A stretch of DNA of 64,000 nt from Undaria pinnatifida. Taxonomy: Eukaryota; Sar; Phaeophyceae; Laminariales; Alariaceae. The stretch's first letter is position 1. Each line of letters starts with the position of its first letter. Below, in pieces: positions 34,801-41,235 of this stretch. Below the pieces are notes generated by a model. It made no database searches, was not told the origin of the DNA, and was given only the letters and a program-made list of their open reading frames with translations. The stretch lies in contig JABAKD010000012.1 of the NCBI GenBank assembly GCA_012845835.1, forward strand, positions 8,111,973 to 8,175,972, read 5' to 3'. The position numbers and the translations under genes are program-made.

Positions 34801-37800
34801 TCGAAAAATCGGGAAAGTGAAGGACGGGGGCTTCGGATAAAGCATCTTTGAGTTTCTGGAATGCGGCATCTTGTGCCGGACCCCATGCCCTTTTAAAACT
34901 CGTGCGTTTGACGAAGCTCTTTCGAGTCAGTTCTACAAGCGGTGCCGTAAGGTCAGAATAATGTTTGACAAACCGGCGGACGAAATTCGCCATACCCAGA
35001 ACAGAACGTAAGTCTTTAATGGATTTGGGCGTGGGCAGGTCGTGAATCGCGTTGATGCGGTCGGTACTGACGGAAATACCTTTCGCGGAAATGACGTGAC
35101 CGAGATAGTCGACTTCTTTCTGCCCAAATTGAATTTTGGACGGTTTGAGTGTCAAGCCTGCCGCATGCAACGCTGCGAACATTTTCTCGAGAGAGACGAG
35201 GTGGCTTTCGAACGTGTGATTGATACAAATCAAATCGTCCATGTACGAAAGGATACCATAGTCAGGGCCAAGGTGGCCTAGAGCTAAAGACATTACGTGT
35301 TGAAACAGCCATGGTGCATTCGCTACTCCGAAAGGCATGCGCTTAAAACAGTACTTGCCTCTTGGTGCACGAAGGCGGTGCGGTCGACGTGCTCCTCGGC
35401 CACATAGCTCCGCGGCGTTTGCGGGGTTATCACCAGCGGCGCCGTTGGTGGTGACCACAACAGTCCCGTCGGCGGGGGGAGCGGGCTGTTGGTCCCGGTT
35501 GTCCACGTTTTCTCCGTAGCTATCGGACATGGCTGAGGTGAACTCGAGAAAGGCTCAATCCAAAAGACTGCCGTCTGAACGCCAATAAGGCTTGGTACTC
35601 AAGAACACCGCAGGGAGGTGCCAATCTCCAACGCTGTGTGTACACGCGTTCCTCTTAGGCAACGGCCGCAGAATGTGGGCGGTGTTGACGATCACCGGAC
35701 GAATAGACGTGCTCGGTAAAGAGACAGAATCTCAGGTTGAGATGAGGACAGTAGGAAGTGTGGGAGGTGTGCGAGGGCGCACCCTCGCACTCCTCTCGGA
35801 CGAAAGCAAAGGGCAACGAGCTGAGGAAGCGTCTGGGAAGACGTCTTGAGGTTTCTCGGGATGTTGTACCCTTCCTTGTGGCTCGGAGTGTGGGCGAGAA
35901 CGACATCGCTCCGAGAGACGATCTTTCTAGGAGAACGTGCGGAACGTTCCCGAAGGTTCTAGAATTTGTGTTCAGACGCAAGTAGGCAGGTTGGGTTCAG
36001 AGCATTGTGACCCACAATCCCAATAAAAAAATCGATATATATATATTTGTAAAAATAAGGTAGATATCAACGTGACGTTTTGGTCAAGTAGATAGACTGT
36101 CCGCTTATAATCATGCTCTTCGGTTGTTCGAATCTGGGTGTCATCGGAAAAAAAAAGTTCCCATGAAAAAAATCAATATATATATGTAACAAAAATATAC
36201 CAGGTGGAGTAAGAAACCAAAGAAAAGCTGAACCGTTCCGCAAGTAATAAGCTGGCCCGACCGACCTCGGAGATGCCCGGGAAGCACCAACCGAGCGCTT
36301 TCAGCACAAAGATATTCATAAGTAAGTCTATATATATATGTTCTATACCTGGTATATGTTTCTACCTTCTATATTATTTCTAACCCCACTTGTTGTTTGT
36401 GTTTTGTTTCCTTGCGATGTGTGCTCGGGTTGTTTGCGTTCGTTGTGTTCCTGCATATGATGGAGATGCTGGCGGCGTTGGAAAGCGACCCTGCACTGAT
36501 GGAAGAGATGTACGCCGAGTTGATGAAGGATCCCGCCTTTGTCGAGGTGAGGCTTTTGTCTTTTTCTTCTTTTTGTGAAAAAACTATAACCTAGCCCCCA
36601 CCGAACACGCGCTATGATGAAGGTGAGGCTTTTTGGCCAAAGCGTTTCTGACTGTGGGACCAGAGGAAATATGTGGAGAATGATGAAAAAGTCAACGGAA
36701 TGTGCGAGAAGTGCTGCGATGTTGGACGGAGAAATATCGAGTTGTGTTGATATTTTACAAGGATTAGCACAGGCATATAATGTCGTTATCGCCCAAGCTG
36801 TTCAAGGCACCTGGTGTATATTAATTAATGGCCATGATAGTAACAACCGAAGCTGCAAAGCAGGGAGTCGCCGTGGGGGAAGACACTGTATCGGGATTGA
36901 AGTTTACGGATGATTTCGTTGGGATGTCTGAAACACGGGAAGGACTACAAAAACAAATTGCGAAAGCACTACCATCCACTAGGAAATGGAGAATGTCAGA
37001 AAACGTAACATGTGCGCGGTAGTTGTATGTGACGAAGATAAGGAAAAGCCGGTATCATTATGATGGGAGTGGGGAGAAGATTGATTACCGATCGTAGACC
37101 AGTATACATACCTTGGCGTACGTTGGCGTAGAGATCTCAAATACTGTTTTTGGGATGCGCGCATAGCAACAGTAATAGGAAGGGTACAGCGCATGTAGGC
37201 ATGGATGCGATCCCAACAGACTCGCACCTTGACACTCGGATTGAAATTACAATGCGTATTCTGGTGAATGTGATTGTACTAAGGCTAGAATATGCAGGAG
37301 AAGCATGGGAAAGGAACCCGAAGTTCGTAAAACCGCTCGAAATTGTACCGATGACATCAGCCAAGAAAATACTAGGATACTCAATGTACGACGGGTTATT
37401 CAGCACTAAGAACATAACTGGGAACGTACCCACTCAAAAATAGATGAGAGAAAGCTGAAGTGGTAATACATGTATAAAGTAAGGATAACGCCAAAAAAAG
37501 AGGTTGTCAGCACTAGCTGATAGGGCTGTGTGGTAGAAATTAACGAAAGGGGAAGCTGGAATAGGGTGGGATGTCGTAGTCGAAAAGGTATTGAAGGACC
37601 TAGGTAGAAACCAGGAGCTACTGTACATAGACAAGTTTGGAGGGTACAAGACAAAAGTAAAATAAAGAATATAAGTAGTACGGGAAAGGCTGGCGTAAAG
37701 AACGAAGGTGAATAAGGAAGACCATCTAGAGATTGGGGGGTTAAAAAGAGAAAGGAATGAAAAGGTATTTGCTCGGCTCAATGGACTACTCGAAGTGGGA

Positions 37801-38663
37801 GAATGTGACCTGTACAACGAGGAACGGAACGTATTATATATAGAAGAGATGAAAAATATCGACAAATATAACATTCGAGAAGTATAGTACATTAGACAGT
37901 AGCGAGAAAACGATCGCTATCCTAGGAGATAGATGGCCACAGATGGCAAAACAGGAACGAGATAAGGTATGCACAAACAAATGTGAAATAGATAAAAGAG
38001 ACGTACTGAGCGCCAAAATGTTGGAGGTGCCTCTATTCGGAGTAGGAACAGTGCTCCGTCTCGAAGGGGATGCGTGATCAATGGTCAAATGATGAAGGCG
38101 AGCAACAAATGAGCACACACCCCCGCCCCCGTTGCTCCACCCGAGGTCGACGCAAACTCTCTCGCTCCAATCTCACCTCGCAGGATGACAGGATGTCTGT
38201 CCAAATACCCCCTCCCCTGCCTTGTTCCTCTCGAATTAACCGCAACTCGAGAACTCCAATCTCTAACCTCACGCCCCCCCACCCCGGTGTCCGATTTTGC
38301 ACGCGTGGCTTTTCGCAGTGTAAGCAAGTCACTACAGTTGCCATTATTGTCAACGCAATAATCTTGCTCCAATATCTCACCCCGCGCGTTTCCCACCATG
38401 CACGCTTGCTTGCTGTAGGAGCTTGATTCAACTTCTCATCACCCCTCAAACTAACCATATCTTGGATGCTTGCACGCTGCGGTATACAGCGTGCTCTAAC
38501 CTCTCATCGCCGCACGTACTTCCCGTCTTGCACGCTTGCGCACTTGCTCGCTTTTGTTTCCCGGTAGGCCCTGCAGGCCGAGGGGGGCGAAGTTGGAGAC
38601 GCGGGCGGGTTTTTCAAGGGCATGGGAGGCCGACCAGGCGGTGTCCAGGCCCAGGAGTGGTAG
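16707..38663 (+). CDS. Secreted or ER-routed helical Asp-Pro-repeat protein, ten exons, unknown function
   Basis: Seen: ten plus-strand exons (16707-16814, 18906-18954, 19757-19857, 21017-21124, 23008-23077, 23396-23511, 24516-24596, 26268-26387, 36466-36546, 38568-38663) total 930 nt, exactly 310 codons including TAG, and every junction is phase-compatible. The N-terminus MRGAMKNVVALLGLLLLAVA is a signal peptide ending near Cys21-Gly-Ala. The rest is acidic and helix-rich. Exons 7 and 9 each encode 27 residues of similar pattern (L..(I/L)E.(P/D)..L....L..DP..(V/P)E). Exon 8 holds three near-repeats of KTLFNAAS. The tail is Gly-rich and ends AQEW. Family knowledge: DP-containing helix pairs resemble the STI1/DP modules of Hop- and Tic40-like co-chaperones, but similarity is too low for a call. 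Inference: translocated into the ER or beyond. The gene sits head-to-head with PEPCK. An exon may be missing, especially within the 10-kb intron 8. Confidence 0.7.
16815..18905 (+). other. Intron 1 of the DP-repeat gene
   Basis: Holds the third Rep4 copy (17515-17720), a telomere-like GGGTTAGGG at about 17245 and a short TGATG run near 18465. No coding signal. Confidence 0.55.
17515..17720 (+). repeat. Repeat Rep4, copy 3
   Basis: CCTGCTCCCGCTTGGCAC, CACCCGGACCTGATCCCTTC and AATTGGCCCTGGATATTC align with the copies at 15.45-15.88 kb. Confidence 0.65.
18906..18954 (+). CDS. DP-repeat gene exon 2
   Basis: 16 codons plus one base (AGEFERLLQRAGASDE), donor GTGCGG. The pyrimidine tract next to the acceptor is weak, but no AG occurs between about 18772 and the acceptor. 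An exon leaving phase 1 is required to join exons 1 and 3. Confidence 0.55.
19757..19857 (+). CDS. DP-repeat gene exon 3
   Basis: Two bases plus 33 codons (LAALADADLSKLSLSELC, then TSLIDVVIETIQDEE), donor GTGAGC. The acceptor ACAAG at 19756 restores the frame from exon 2; the neighbouring CTGCAG acceptor at 19751 would not. Confidence 0.75.
19930..20258 (+). repeat. CAACG/CAACA pentanucleotide satellite
   Basis: About 330 bp of 5-bp units in intron 3: roughly 20 mostly CAACG units, then about 40 mostly CAACA units with rare CAGCA, TAGCA and TGACA variants. Strand-biased (virtually no T on the plus strand), so several frames stay open without being genes. Confidence 0.97.
21017..21124 (+). 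CDS. DP-repeat gene exon 4
   Basis: 36 codons, phase 0 on both sides (WLGQFAEPGVIERLLASFG, then LYAMLGDESMVPVEKND), acceptor GTCCAG, donor GTGAGT. Confidence 0.8.
21555..21740 (-). repeat. tRNA-like dispersed repeat (family S3), copy 2
   Basis: GCGAAGACCACTGA through CATCCGCCGGAGGATA, nearly identical to 8285-8480, in intron 4. B-box-like TTCGGATCCC on the minus strand, one base off the other copy. Confidence 0.7.
22370..22605. repeat. Short dispersed repeat with CCGGCACTATAGAGGGA
   Basis: Repeated CGGCA..ATACCGG segments ending CAACCGGCACTATAGAGGGA. A related stretch at 39700-39870 ends CAACCGGCACTATGGAGGGA. The two are too diverged for boundaries. Confidence 0.45.
22780..22945 (-). repeat. 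Dispersed repeat Rep1, minus copy
   Basis: CAGCTGTGAAATCGAAAATT, TTTCGTCGATATGTAGCC and ATATCGGGCGGTGACTCCC correspond to Rep1 in reverse, more diverged than other copies. Confidence 0.7.
23008..23077 (+). CDS. DP-repeat gene exon 5
   Basis: 23 codons plus one base (ILELISLEGSPILYKTKFY, then ELAE), acceptor GCTCAG, donor GTGAGC. Confidence 0.75.
23396..23511 (+). CDS. DP-repeat gene exon 6
   Basis: Two bases plus 38 codons (TIGKLVKLRMEVSDPATLR, then AMLKDMLTTIGLDREQLNQ), acceptor CAACAG, donor GTGGGG. The DP motif appears in the first helix pair. Confidence 0.8.
23880..23905 (+). repeat. Poly-G run
   Basis: More than 20 G interrupted by one T in intron 6. Confidence 0.9.
24516..24596 (+). 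CDS. DP-repeat gene exon 7 (27-residue repeat A)
   Basis: 27 codons, phase 0 on both sides (VMEIIEHPEMLSNLINALL, then GDPTVVPE), acceptor GGCAG, donor GTGAGC. Same length and pattern as exon 9. Confidence 0.8.
24597..26267 (+). other. Intron 7 of the DP-repeat gene
   Basis: A short open stretch after GGTGCAG (26052-26132) ends in TAG without a donor and is not accepted as an exon. Nothing else is visible. Confidence 0.5.
26268..26387 (+). CDS. DP-repeat gene exon 8 (KTLFNAA repeats)
   Basis: 40 codons, phase 0. Three tandem copies close to ETLFNAAG/KTLFDAAS/KTLFNAAS are followed by an acidic FEDSDLDSDE tail. The DNA repeats (GACGCTCTTC(A/G)ACGCGGCG) are nearly identical, so the triplication is recent. 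Acceptor CACAG, donor GTAAGC. Confidence 0.8.
26400..26850 (+). repeat. Degenerate minisatellite in intron 8
   Basis: Irregular repetition of GGTTAACCA(T/C)GG (26415-26460), then of GACC(A/G)TTGGAAG / GGCCGTTGGAA(A/G) (26575-26840). Period variable, about 30-50 bp. Confidence 0.6.
26851..28530 (+). other. Intron 8, proximal part
   Basis: Besides the Rep2 fragment, only a GCACCGC-type short repeat (28355-28430) is visible. No exon found. Confidence 0.5.
28000..28060 (-). repeat. Rep2 terminal fragment
   Basis: Only the hairpin end is kept: GCGGGCGGC/GCCGCCCGC with a 4-base loop, followed on the minus strand by GCGGAGCCCTTGTA as in the copies at 3.0 and 54.1 kb. The stem sequence differs while pairing is kept. 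Confidence 0.55.
28530..29142 (+). repeat. Tandem array of tRNA-like units, left segment (four units)
   Basis: B boxes GGTTCGAATCC or close variants at about 28566, 28698, 28855 and 28995. Each unit has an A-box TGGTCTAGTAGA with a D-stem GTCT/AGAC, an anticodon-arm-like GTCCGCTTATAA and an acceptor-like TGTCATC, then an A run and TGATCCTCATGAAAAATCGA. Acceptor and anticodon stems are imperfect and two extra bases follow the acceptor, so these are not functional tRNAs. Tandem arrangement with a period of about 130-157 bp is unusual for a SINE. Confidence 0.75.
29143..29147 (+). repeat. Target-site duplication TGTTT (left)
   Basis: Matches 30626-30630 exactly, bordering the inverted-repeat element. 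Confidence 0.7.
29153..29510 (+). repeat. Left subterminal motif array
   Basis: TTCTGTAGGGTACGGG-type motifs at about 29159, 29180, 29219, 29262, 29333, 29373, 29413 and 29489, spaced 20-76 bp and interleaved with CACAGAA(T/C). Confidence 0.85.
29781..29987 (-). CDS. Small ORF inside the TIR element, unknown
   Basis: 68 codons from ATG at 29987 to TGA, with protein-like content: MDTYWVEMVMFLHANLEHI, then PIIAAKDIHKCLPPRFNGGD and a tail ending TKTGDVGL. The frame is open upstream to an acceptor-like CGACCCCAG at about 30005. A GTGAGT donor lies at 30149-30144, so a spliced message is possible. A second frame starting at ATG 30039 (MNGADQGSSS) overlaps. It could be the element's own protein or a captured host exon; no family recognised. 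Confidence 0.4.
   Translation of the reverse strand: MDTYWVEMVMFLHANLEHIPGFKDIPIIAAKDIHKCLPPRFNGGDADLAAAEAAFDVIGNTKTGDVGL
30233..30608 (+). repeat. Right subterminal motif array
   Basis: TTCTGTAGGGTACGG-type motifs at about 30236, 30275, 30314, 30391, 30430, 30470, 30509 and 30552, then one inverted copy (GAGTACCCTACAGAACCC) forming the right terminus. Confidence 0.85.
30631..30935 (+). repeat. Tandem tRNA-like units, middle segment
   Basis: Two units with B boxes at about 30744 (CTGGTTCGAATCCGGG) and 30901 (GTGGTTCGAATCTTGG), 157 bp apart, between the TIR element and the LTR element. Same unit structure as 28530-29142. Confidence 0.75.
30940..31370 (-). repeat. 3' LTR
   Basis: Plus-strand TAAGGGTTGGTACTC to GTGACCCACA, 431 bp, paired with 35586-36016. 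Confidence 0.92.
31371..31386 (-). other. Polypurine tract
   Basis: Minus strand AAAACTGGGGGGTAA immediately upstream of the 3' LTR, the usual plus-strand primer position. Confidence 0.7.
31402..31800 (-). CDS. ORF between pol and 3' LTR, unknown
   Basis: 132 codons starting MAVLLFDMNVRSSVLPMAS, in the element's orientation. It may be an accessory ORF, or chance in the 1.2-kb region after pol. No transmembrane or envelope-like features beyond a weakly hydrophobic start. Confidence 0.3.
   Translation of the reverse strand: MAVLLFDMNVRSSVLPMASILSGHDASMLRSTLRICQNVFRATLLIRYAYIFRASHLSCRPQQCCVWQTTIVITPPLFDPEQYSGLLQIFPEPFRYYVVHTFEDFEETLRNSVLGRLDYQSLCSHCSVILME
32585..35530 (-). CDS. pol: Truncated pol polyprotein (RT part, RNase H, integrase, chromodomain-like end)
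   Basis: 981 codons without a stop. Residues 1 to about 56 are a Gly/Asn/Ala-rich leader, possibly a gag remnant. At about 57-62 it joins RT in frame (RGKYCFKRMPFG), with the active site SYMDDL at 96-99. RNase H follows with Asp251 (HTDAF), Glu297 and Asp322 (CTDHQ). Integrase has H517, H525, C555, C558 and an exact D,D(35)E triad at Asp587, Asp646 and Glu682. Residues about 897-950 (YVIEAIDGHKRG, then YHLKLKG and MIESYRA) resemble a chromodomain, suggesting a chromovirus relative. The start is 55 bp inside the 5' LTR boundary, leaving no room for gag. Catalytic residues of the remaining domains are intact; the missing RT N-terminus should abolish polymerase activity. Confidence 0.95.
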   Translation of the reverse strand: MSDSYGENVDNRDQQPAPPADGTVVVTTNGAAGDNPANAAELCGRGARRPHRLRAPRGKYCFKRMPFGVANAPWLFQHVMSLALGHLGPDYGILSYMDDLICINHTFESHLVSLEKMFAALHAAGLTLKPSKIQFGQKEVDYLGHVISAKGISVSTDRINAIHDLPTPKSIKDLRSVLGMANFVRRFVKHYSDLTAPLVELTRKSFVKRTSFKRAWGPAQDAAFQKLKDALSEAPVLHFPDFSRDFVVHTDAFEQGVGAFLAQPSKGSTDGKELNIVAYYSKRFSRSQSHYSPTMKECLAVVWALTHWRPYLWGRHFTCCTDHQTLTCLYHMQDTSNMLTRWAICLQNYDFTVKHVPGKLNVVPDTLSRIFSEVDGKPLPSEPQLAAICRNVPDDQPFHPPNPREYELSVGNLDEIVPVESDRELFASAISVFPVVDAAKLLAHQRKEFCQYFDYLVNPTKARVPHQQSKSSMSKFFIHEGLLCRSYVPAHLRRRDTFRNQLVVPKSLRTLVINACHDLPSSGGHLAFKGTFDKVRDRYWWPTMHSDVAEHVKSCLSCQRRKTSHRSPMLPTGHRPVTRPFQVVVVDLVEYKSKSEGNRFILSVIDHLTRFLILIPIKSKEAAVVVRHLIDRVFSVFGPPETLHSDQGKEFQNQLVKELQFVFGYKKTRTAAYRPQGNSVLERVHSTVHNMLAMYSNLACDNWAELLPFVQLAHNTAYSETLEETPHYLVFGRTATLPVELILGVPSTDAPQNKLDYSRRTVENLQLAYELARRNLQERADKQAVENEKLSFPSFKVGDKVLLHRPYHETDGPNPKLVSPWHGPYTVRAQLSPVIYRVSKPNEPAEVTVHLGRMKQFVKPKSSPAPDFEALDDMFLGTTLPVPDLDGSVHTVTIGPYVIEAIDGHKRGVGAASVENFQYHLKLKGQPPQCGVWRHYCTLPQCKEMIESYRAVILSQNPSAFDPPGKKKRTYSRSDRDEGNT
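35567..35585 (-). other. Putative primer-binding site
   Basis: Minus strand TTGGCGTTCAGACGGCAGT right after the 5' LTR. TGG complements a tRNA 3' CCA. Donor tRNA not identified. Confidence 0.5.
35586..36016 (-). repeat. 5' LTR
   Basis: Plus-strand TAAGGCTTGGTACTC to GTGACCCACA, 431 bp, about 98 percent identical by eye to 30940-31370. Confidence 0.92.
36021..36200 (+). repeat. Tandem tRNA-like unit, right segment
   Basis: One unit with B box TTGTTCGAATCTGGG at about 36123. After removing the LTR element and duplicated site it sits about 141 bp from the previous unit, so the array was continuous before insertion. Confidence 0.75.
36466..36546 (+). CDS. DP-repeat gene exon 9 (27-residue repeat B)
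   Basis: 27 codons, phase 0 (MLAALESDPALMEEMYAEL, then MKDPAFVE), donor GTGAGG. The region before the acceptor is T-rich and AG-free for over 130 bp. Closest resemblance of the protein to STI1-type DP helices. Confidence 0.75.
36614..38105 (+). pseudogene. 5'-truncated LINE-like reverse transcriptase, broken
   Basis: Several plus-strand frames in sequence look like one non-LTR reverse transcriptase C-terminal half. They show an RT active-site-like KFTDDFVGMSE near 36900, then DSHLDTRIEI and NVIVLRLEYAGEAWE (37210-37310) and AKKILG (37360). Near the end come SEKTIAILGDRW (37898-37935) and MLEVPLFGVGTVLR (38020-38060). Frame changes and stops interrupt it repeatedly. It begins about 70 bp after the exon 9 donor, within the last intron of the DP-repeat gene. 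The RT family is inferred from pattern; the clade is not assigned. Confidence 0.7.
38568..38663 (+). CDS. DP-repeat gene exon 10 (3' end)
   Basis: 31 codons and TAG. ALQAEGGEVGDAGGFFKGMG, then a Gly/Gln-rich end. Strong acceptor (TTTTGTTTCCCGGTAG). A G-rich minisatellite begins directly after the stop. Confidence 0.75.
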   Translation, partial: ALQAEGGEVGDAGGFFKGMGGRPGGVQAQEW

Positions 38664-39290
38664 ACCATGTGCGACATTGTTGTGCAGGGGGTGGTGGTGG
38701 TGGCGTTGGTGCGCCGGCCAGGAGCCGTGATTGACCCCTGCAGGGGGAACAAGCAGGGGGTTCCGTGGTGGCGAGAATGGCGAGTCACGTACGGCGTTGT
38801 TATGCGGGGGGGAGGGGGGACGTGGCGCCGACCTACAGACGTGGAAACCGCTGAAGGGGAAACGTAAGGGGGTTGGGTGCGGTGGCGGGAATGATCACCC
38901 ACGTACGGCGTTATTATGCAGGGGGTGGTGTGGCACATGCCAGGAGATAGAAACCCCTGAAGGGGGAACGATCAGGGGTTTGTTAGTGGTAGGAATTTTG
39001 TGGGTGGGGTGGGGTGGCGCCAACCAGGAAACGTGGAGACCCATGAAAGGGAGTGGTGGCGGGAATTACGAGCCACGTGATACCGCATTGTCGTGCACGG
39101 GGTGGCGTGTCGACAATCAGGAGCTGCGGAAACCCCCGAAAAGGAAAAAAAAGAGGGGATCGCGATGGACAAGCGAGTGCGGCGACGTCTCGCTGATGCG
39201 GGAGAAACCCCTGGAGTGGGAACAACTTAGGGGGAGGGGATCTGTGGTGGCTGGAAACGCGAACGAGTGCGCCGTTGTCTCTAGCTGATG
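38664..39290 (+). repeat. G-rich minisatellite after the DP-repeat gene, about six units
   Basis: Units of about 70-115 bp repeat GTGGTGGCGGGAAT, CACGTACGGCGTT(G/A)TTATGC, AGGGGGTGG and GGAAACCCCTGAAGGGG. Starts near 38667, 38770, 38885, 38990, 39053 and 39170, increasingly diverged. It probably includes the 3' UTR of the upstream gene. Confidence 0.75.
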
Positions 39291-41159
39291 GTGAAAGGAG
39301 CGTTGTGCACATAGACCGACAATCAGATAGGCAGGCGGTTTCGCCCGCAGCGGGCAGAGAGGAAGGGGGTGGGCAGGAACGGGCAGGGGGGGGGGGTGAG
39401 GGGGGCAGGATATTGCCGCCCAGTAAATTTGAATGCACCAATTATCCATGTGTGTAGTCTGTTTTGCAATTTGCACTACTGTAAGGGAGCCGACCTGGAG
39501 GCATCGTGTCGTTCGTGTTATCATCGGAGTTTGATCCGTGTTTTTCGTACGTGGCGTATTTTGGGTGCCGATCCAGTTTTTATGTTTTTGTTTTTGTTCG
39601 TAGCGGCCCTTGCGCAGAGTGGGCGGAGGGGGGGCGGGGGGGGTTGCCTTTGCAATGGTTTTAGTATAGCGTGTAGCGGCAACGAAAGCGGGATACGTAT
39701 CATTGGAATACAGCAGGAATCCCTATTTGGTGCCGCTGAATGCCTGCGGGCGACACCGGCACCAGGCACTTTGCTCCCATTACTGACAGGTTGTTCCCAT
39801 CTGCGCCAAACGTGTTCACAGGCACTATAGCGAGCAACCGGCACTATGGAGGGACATCTCCTATGAATACTGTTGTTGTAGCAGTTGACGTCGTGACGAC
39901 GAGATCTGGTGACGAGATCCCGTAGGTTTAAATGTAGACATGGCAGCAGCACGGCTGTGCGTCGGGGGATCGGGTCGCAACGAGTCTCGCGTTTTGTGCC
40001 GTTGTAGCCCGCAGCCGCAGAACGTAAATAATAATGAAGCAAAACACCCAAATGACGGATTTGTTTATTTTTGCTGTACGCATTATAGATGTGTCCATCT
40101 CTATCGTAATTCTTCGTGAAAGCCAAGAGCATACAACCGGAAATGTGAAATTTTGCCTTTTCGATTTGTCCCGAGATTTGACATCAGTTCAACCTCGATC
40201 TCGGGGCGGAAAAAGCGCTGTCTCGATGTCTCGACCGCTCTCCGCGGCCGAGTTCCTCGACCTCTTTCGCCGGACCTGTTTCCTCGCGCGCGGTCTCGAG
40301 ATCACGCGCCGCCGCCGAAGCCCGCGGCGATCCCGAACTGAGCTTATTTGGGTGGGATCTTGCGGAGAAGTGTCAATTCAATCTGCTGACTGCTTGATGA
40401 GAGAGCTCACCTCACAAGTTGGCCGCCCGGATCTTTGGGGCGGTGGGCTGTTCGCGTTTGCGAGCAGAAAGCACTTACTTCCAGGTCGGATAGAGGTACG
40501 GGCGTAGACCGTAGACCCAACCCACCACCCTAGCCCTAACCCTGACCCCAACCCAGACCCAAAACAGGCCAGAAATGGGCGAGAAATGCGGCTGCGCCGT
40601 TTTTGTGGAAATTTACTCATTATTCCGATCTGCGGACCATCACATAGCCCTCGGCCAATGAGAGAGCGTAAAAGCTATTTTCCAAGATCCGGACGGCCGC
40701 ATTGTTAGGTCTTCTGAGATATCAATAATATGAGATGTTCGATTGTGTCCGCGACGAGCACAGACACCATGCATGATGAAATTTGTGCGGAAGTTTCCGT
40801 CTGGATCGATCGCAAGATTCGGGATCAGCTCTGATCTAGATCTATCTGTTCGTACGGAATTCCTGGAAAATCAAACCTTCCTGGCAAGTTCTCTGCTCAA
40901 TTTGACAAGTCGTTTCTAGCATCATAGTGGTCTTAATCCTACTCTGATCTGATACAACCCTTCGTTGCATGCGAAACGCTTACTACTGCTGGTACAAGCT
41001 AACAACACAATTTTGTCAAACACTAATTACTTCTTCTATTAATAATATAGTCTAAACATGGATGGCGTGTTTGGTATATACTTGATCCTGCAAGCAAGCG
41101 AGTACCAGGTAAACAAAAACAAACCGGATGAGATCATGAGAGAAAGTCATGACAGAGAT
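39291..41159. other. No gene recognised
   Basis: Contains the diverged CCGGCACTATGGAGGGA repeat (39700-39870), a GC-rich stretch at 40190-40350 with open frames on both strands, and a telomere-like CCCTAGCCCTAACCCTGACC at about 40530. None is convincingly coding. Confidence 0.5.
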
Positions 41160-41235
41160 TTAGCCTACCCGAAGCATGGTGGGTGAGGGCGATTGCCGGC
41201 ACCAAATAAATGCGAAGCCCTTGCCTTGTTGTACA
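41160..41235 (+). repeat. Rep2 terminal fragment, plus orientation
   Basis: CTACCCGAAGCATGG, then GCCGGCACC and GCGAAGCCCTTG correspond to the hairpin end of Rep2 with decayed arms. Confidence 0.5.

Larger units (their letters stand above)
30940..36016 (-). mobile_element. Ty3/gypsy-type LTR retrotransposon with internal deletion
   Basis: Minus-oriented, 5.08 kb. Two 431-bp LTRs differ at about seven positions by hand count, so the insertion is young. A primer-binding-like TTGGCGTTCAGACGGC follows the 5' LTR and a G6 polypurine run precedes the 3' LTR. Flanks ATAC (30936-30939) and ATCC (36017-36020) fit a 4-bp target duplication with one change, because the array consensus reads GATCC here. 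One long ORF encodes truncated RT, RNase H and integrase. Gag, protease and the first part of RT are missing, so it would need help to move. Confidence 0.93.

Noticed and set aside
38504-39524. Open frames of 130-185 codons on both strands at 38.5-39.5 kb
   Set aside because: They run through the minisatellite after the DP-repeat gene and simply translate its units.
40153-40507. Exon candidate in GC-rich DNA (SRPLSAAEFLDLFRRTCF on plus)
   Set aside because: The opposite strand is equally open and protein-like, and repeats of CTCGATCTCGG explain the composition.
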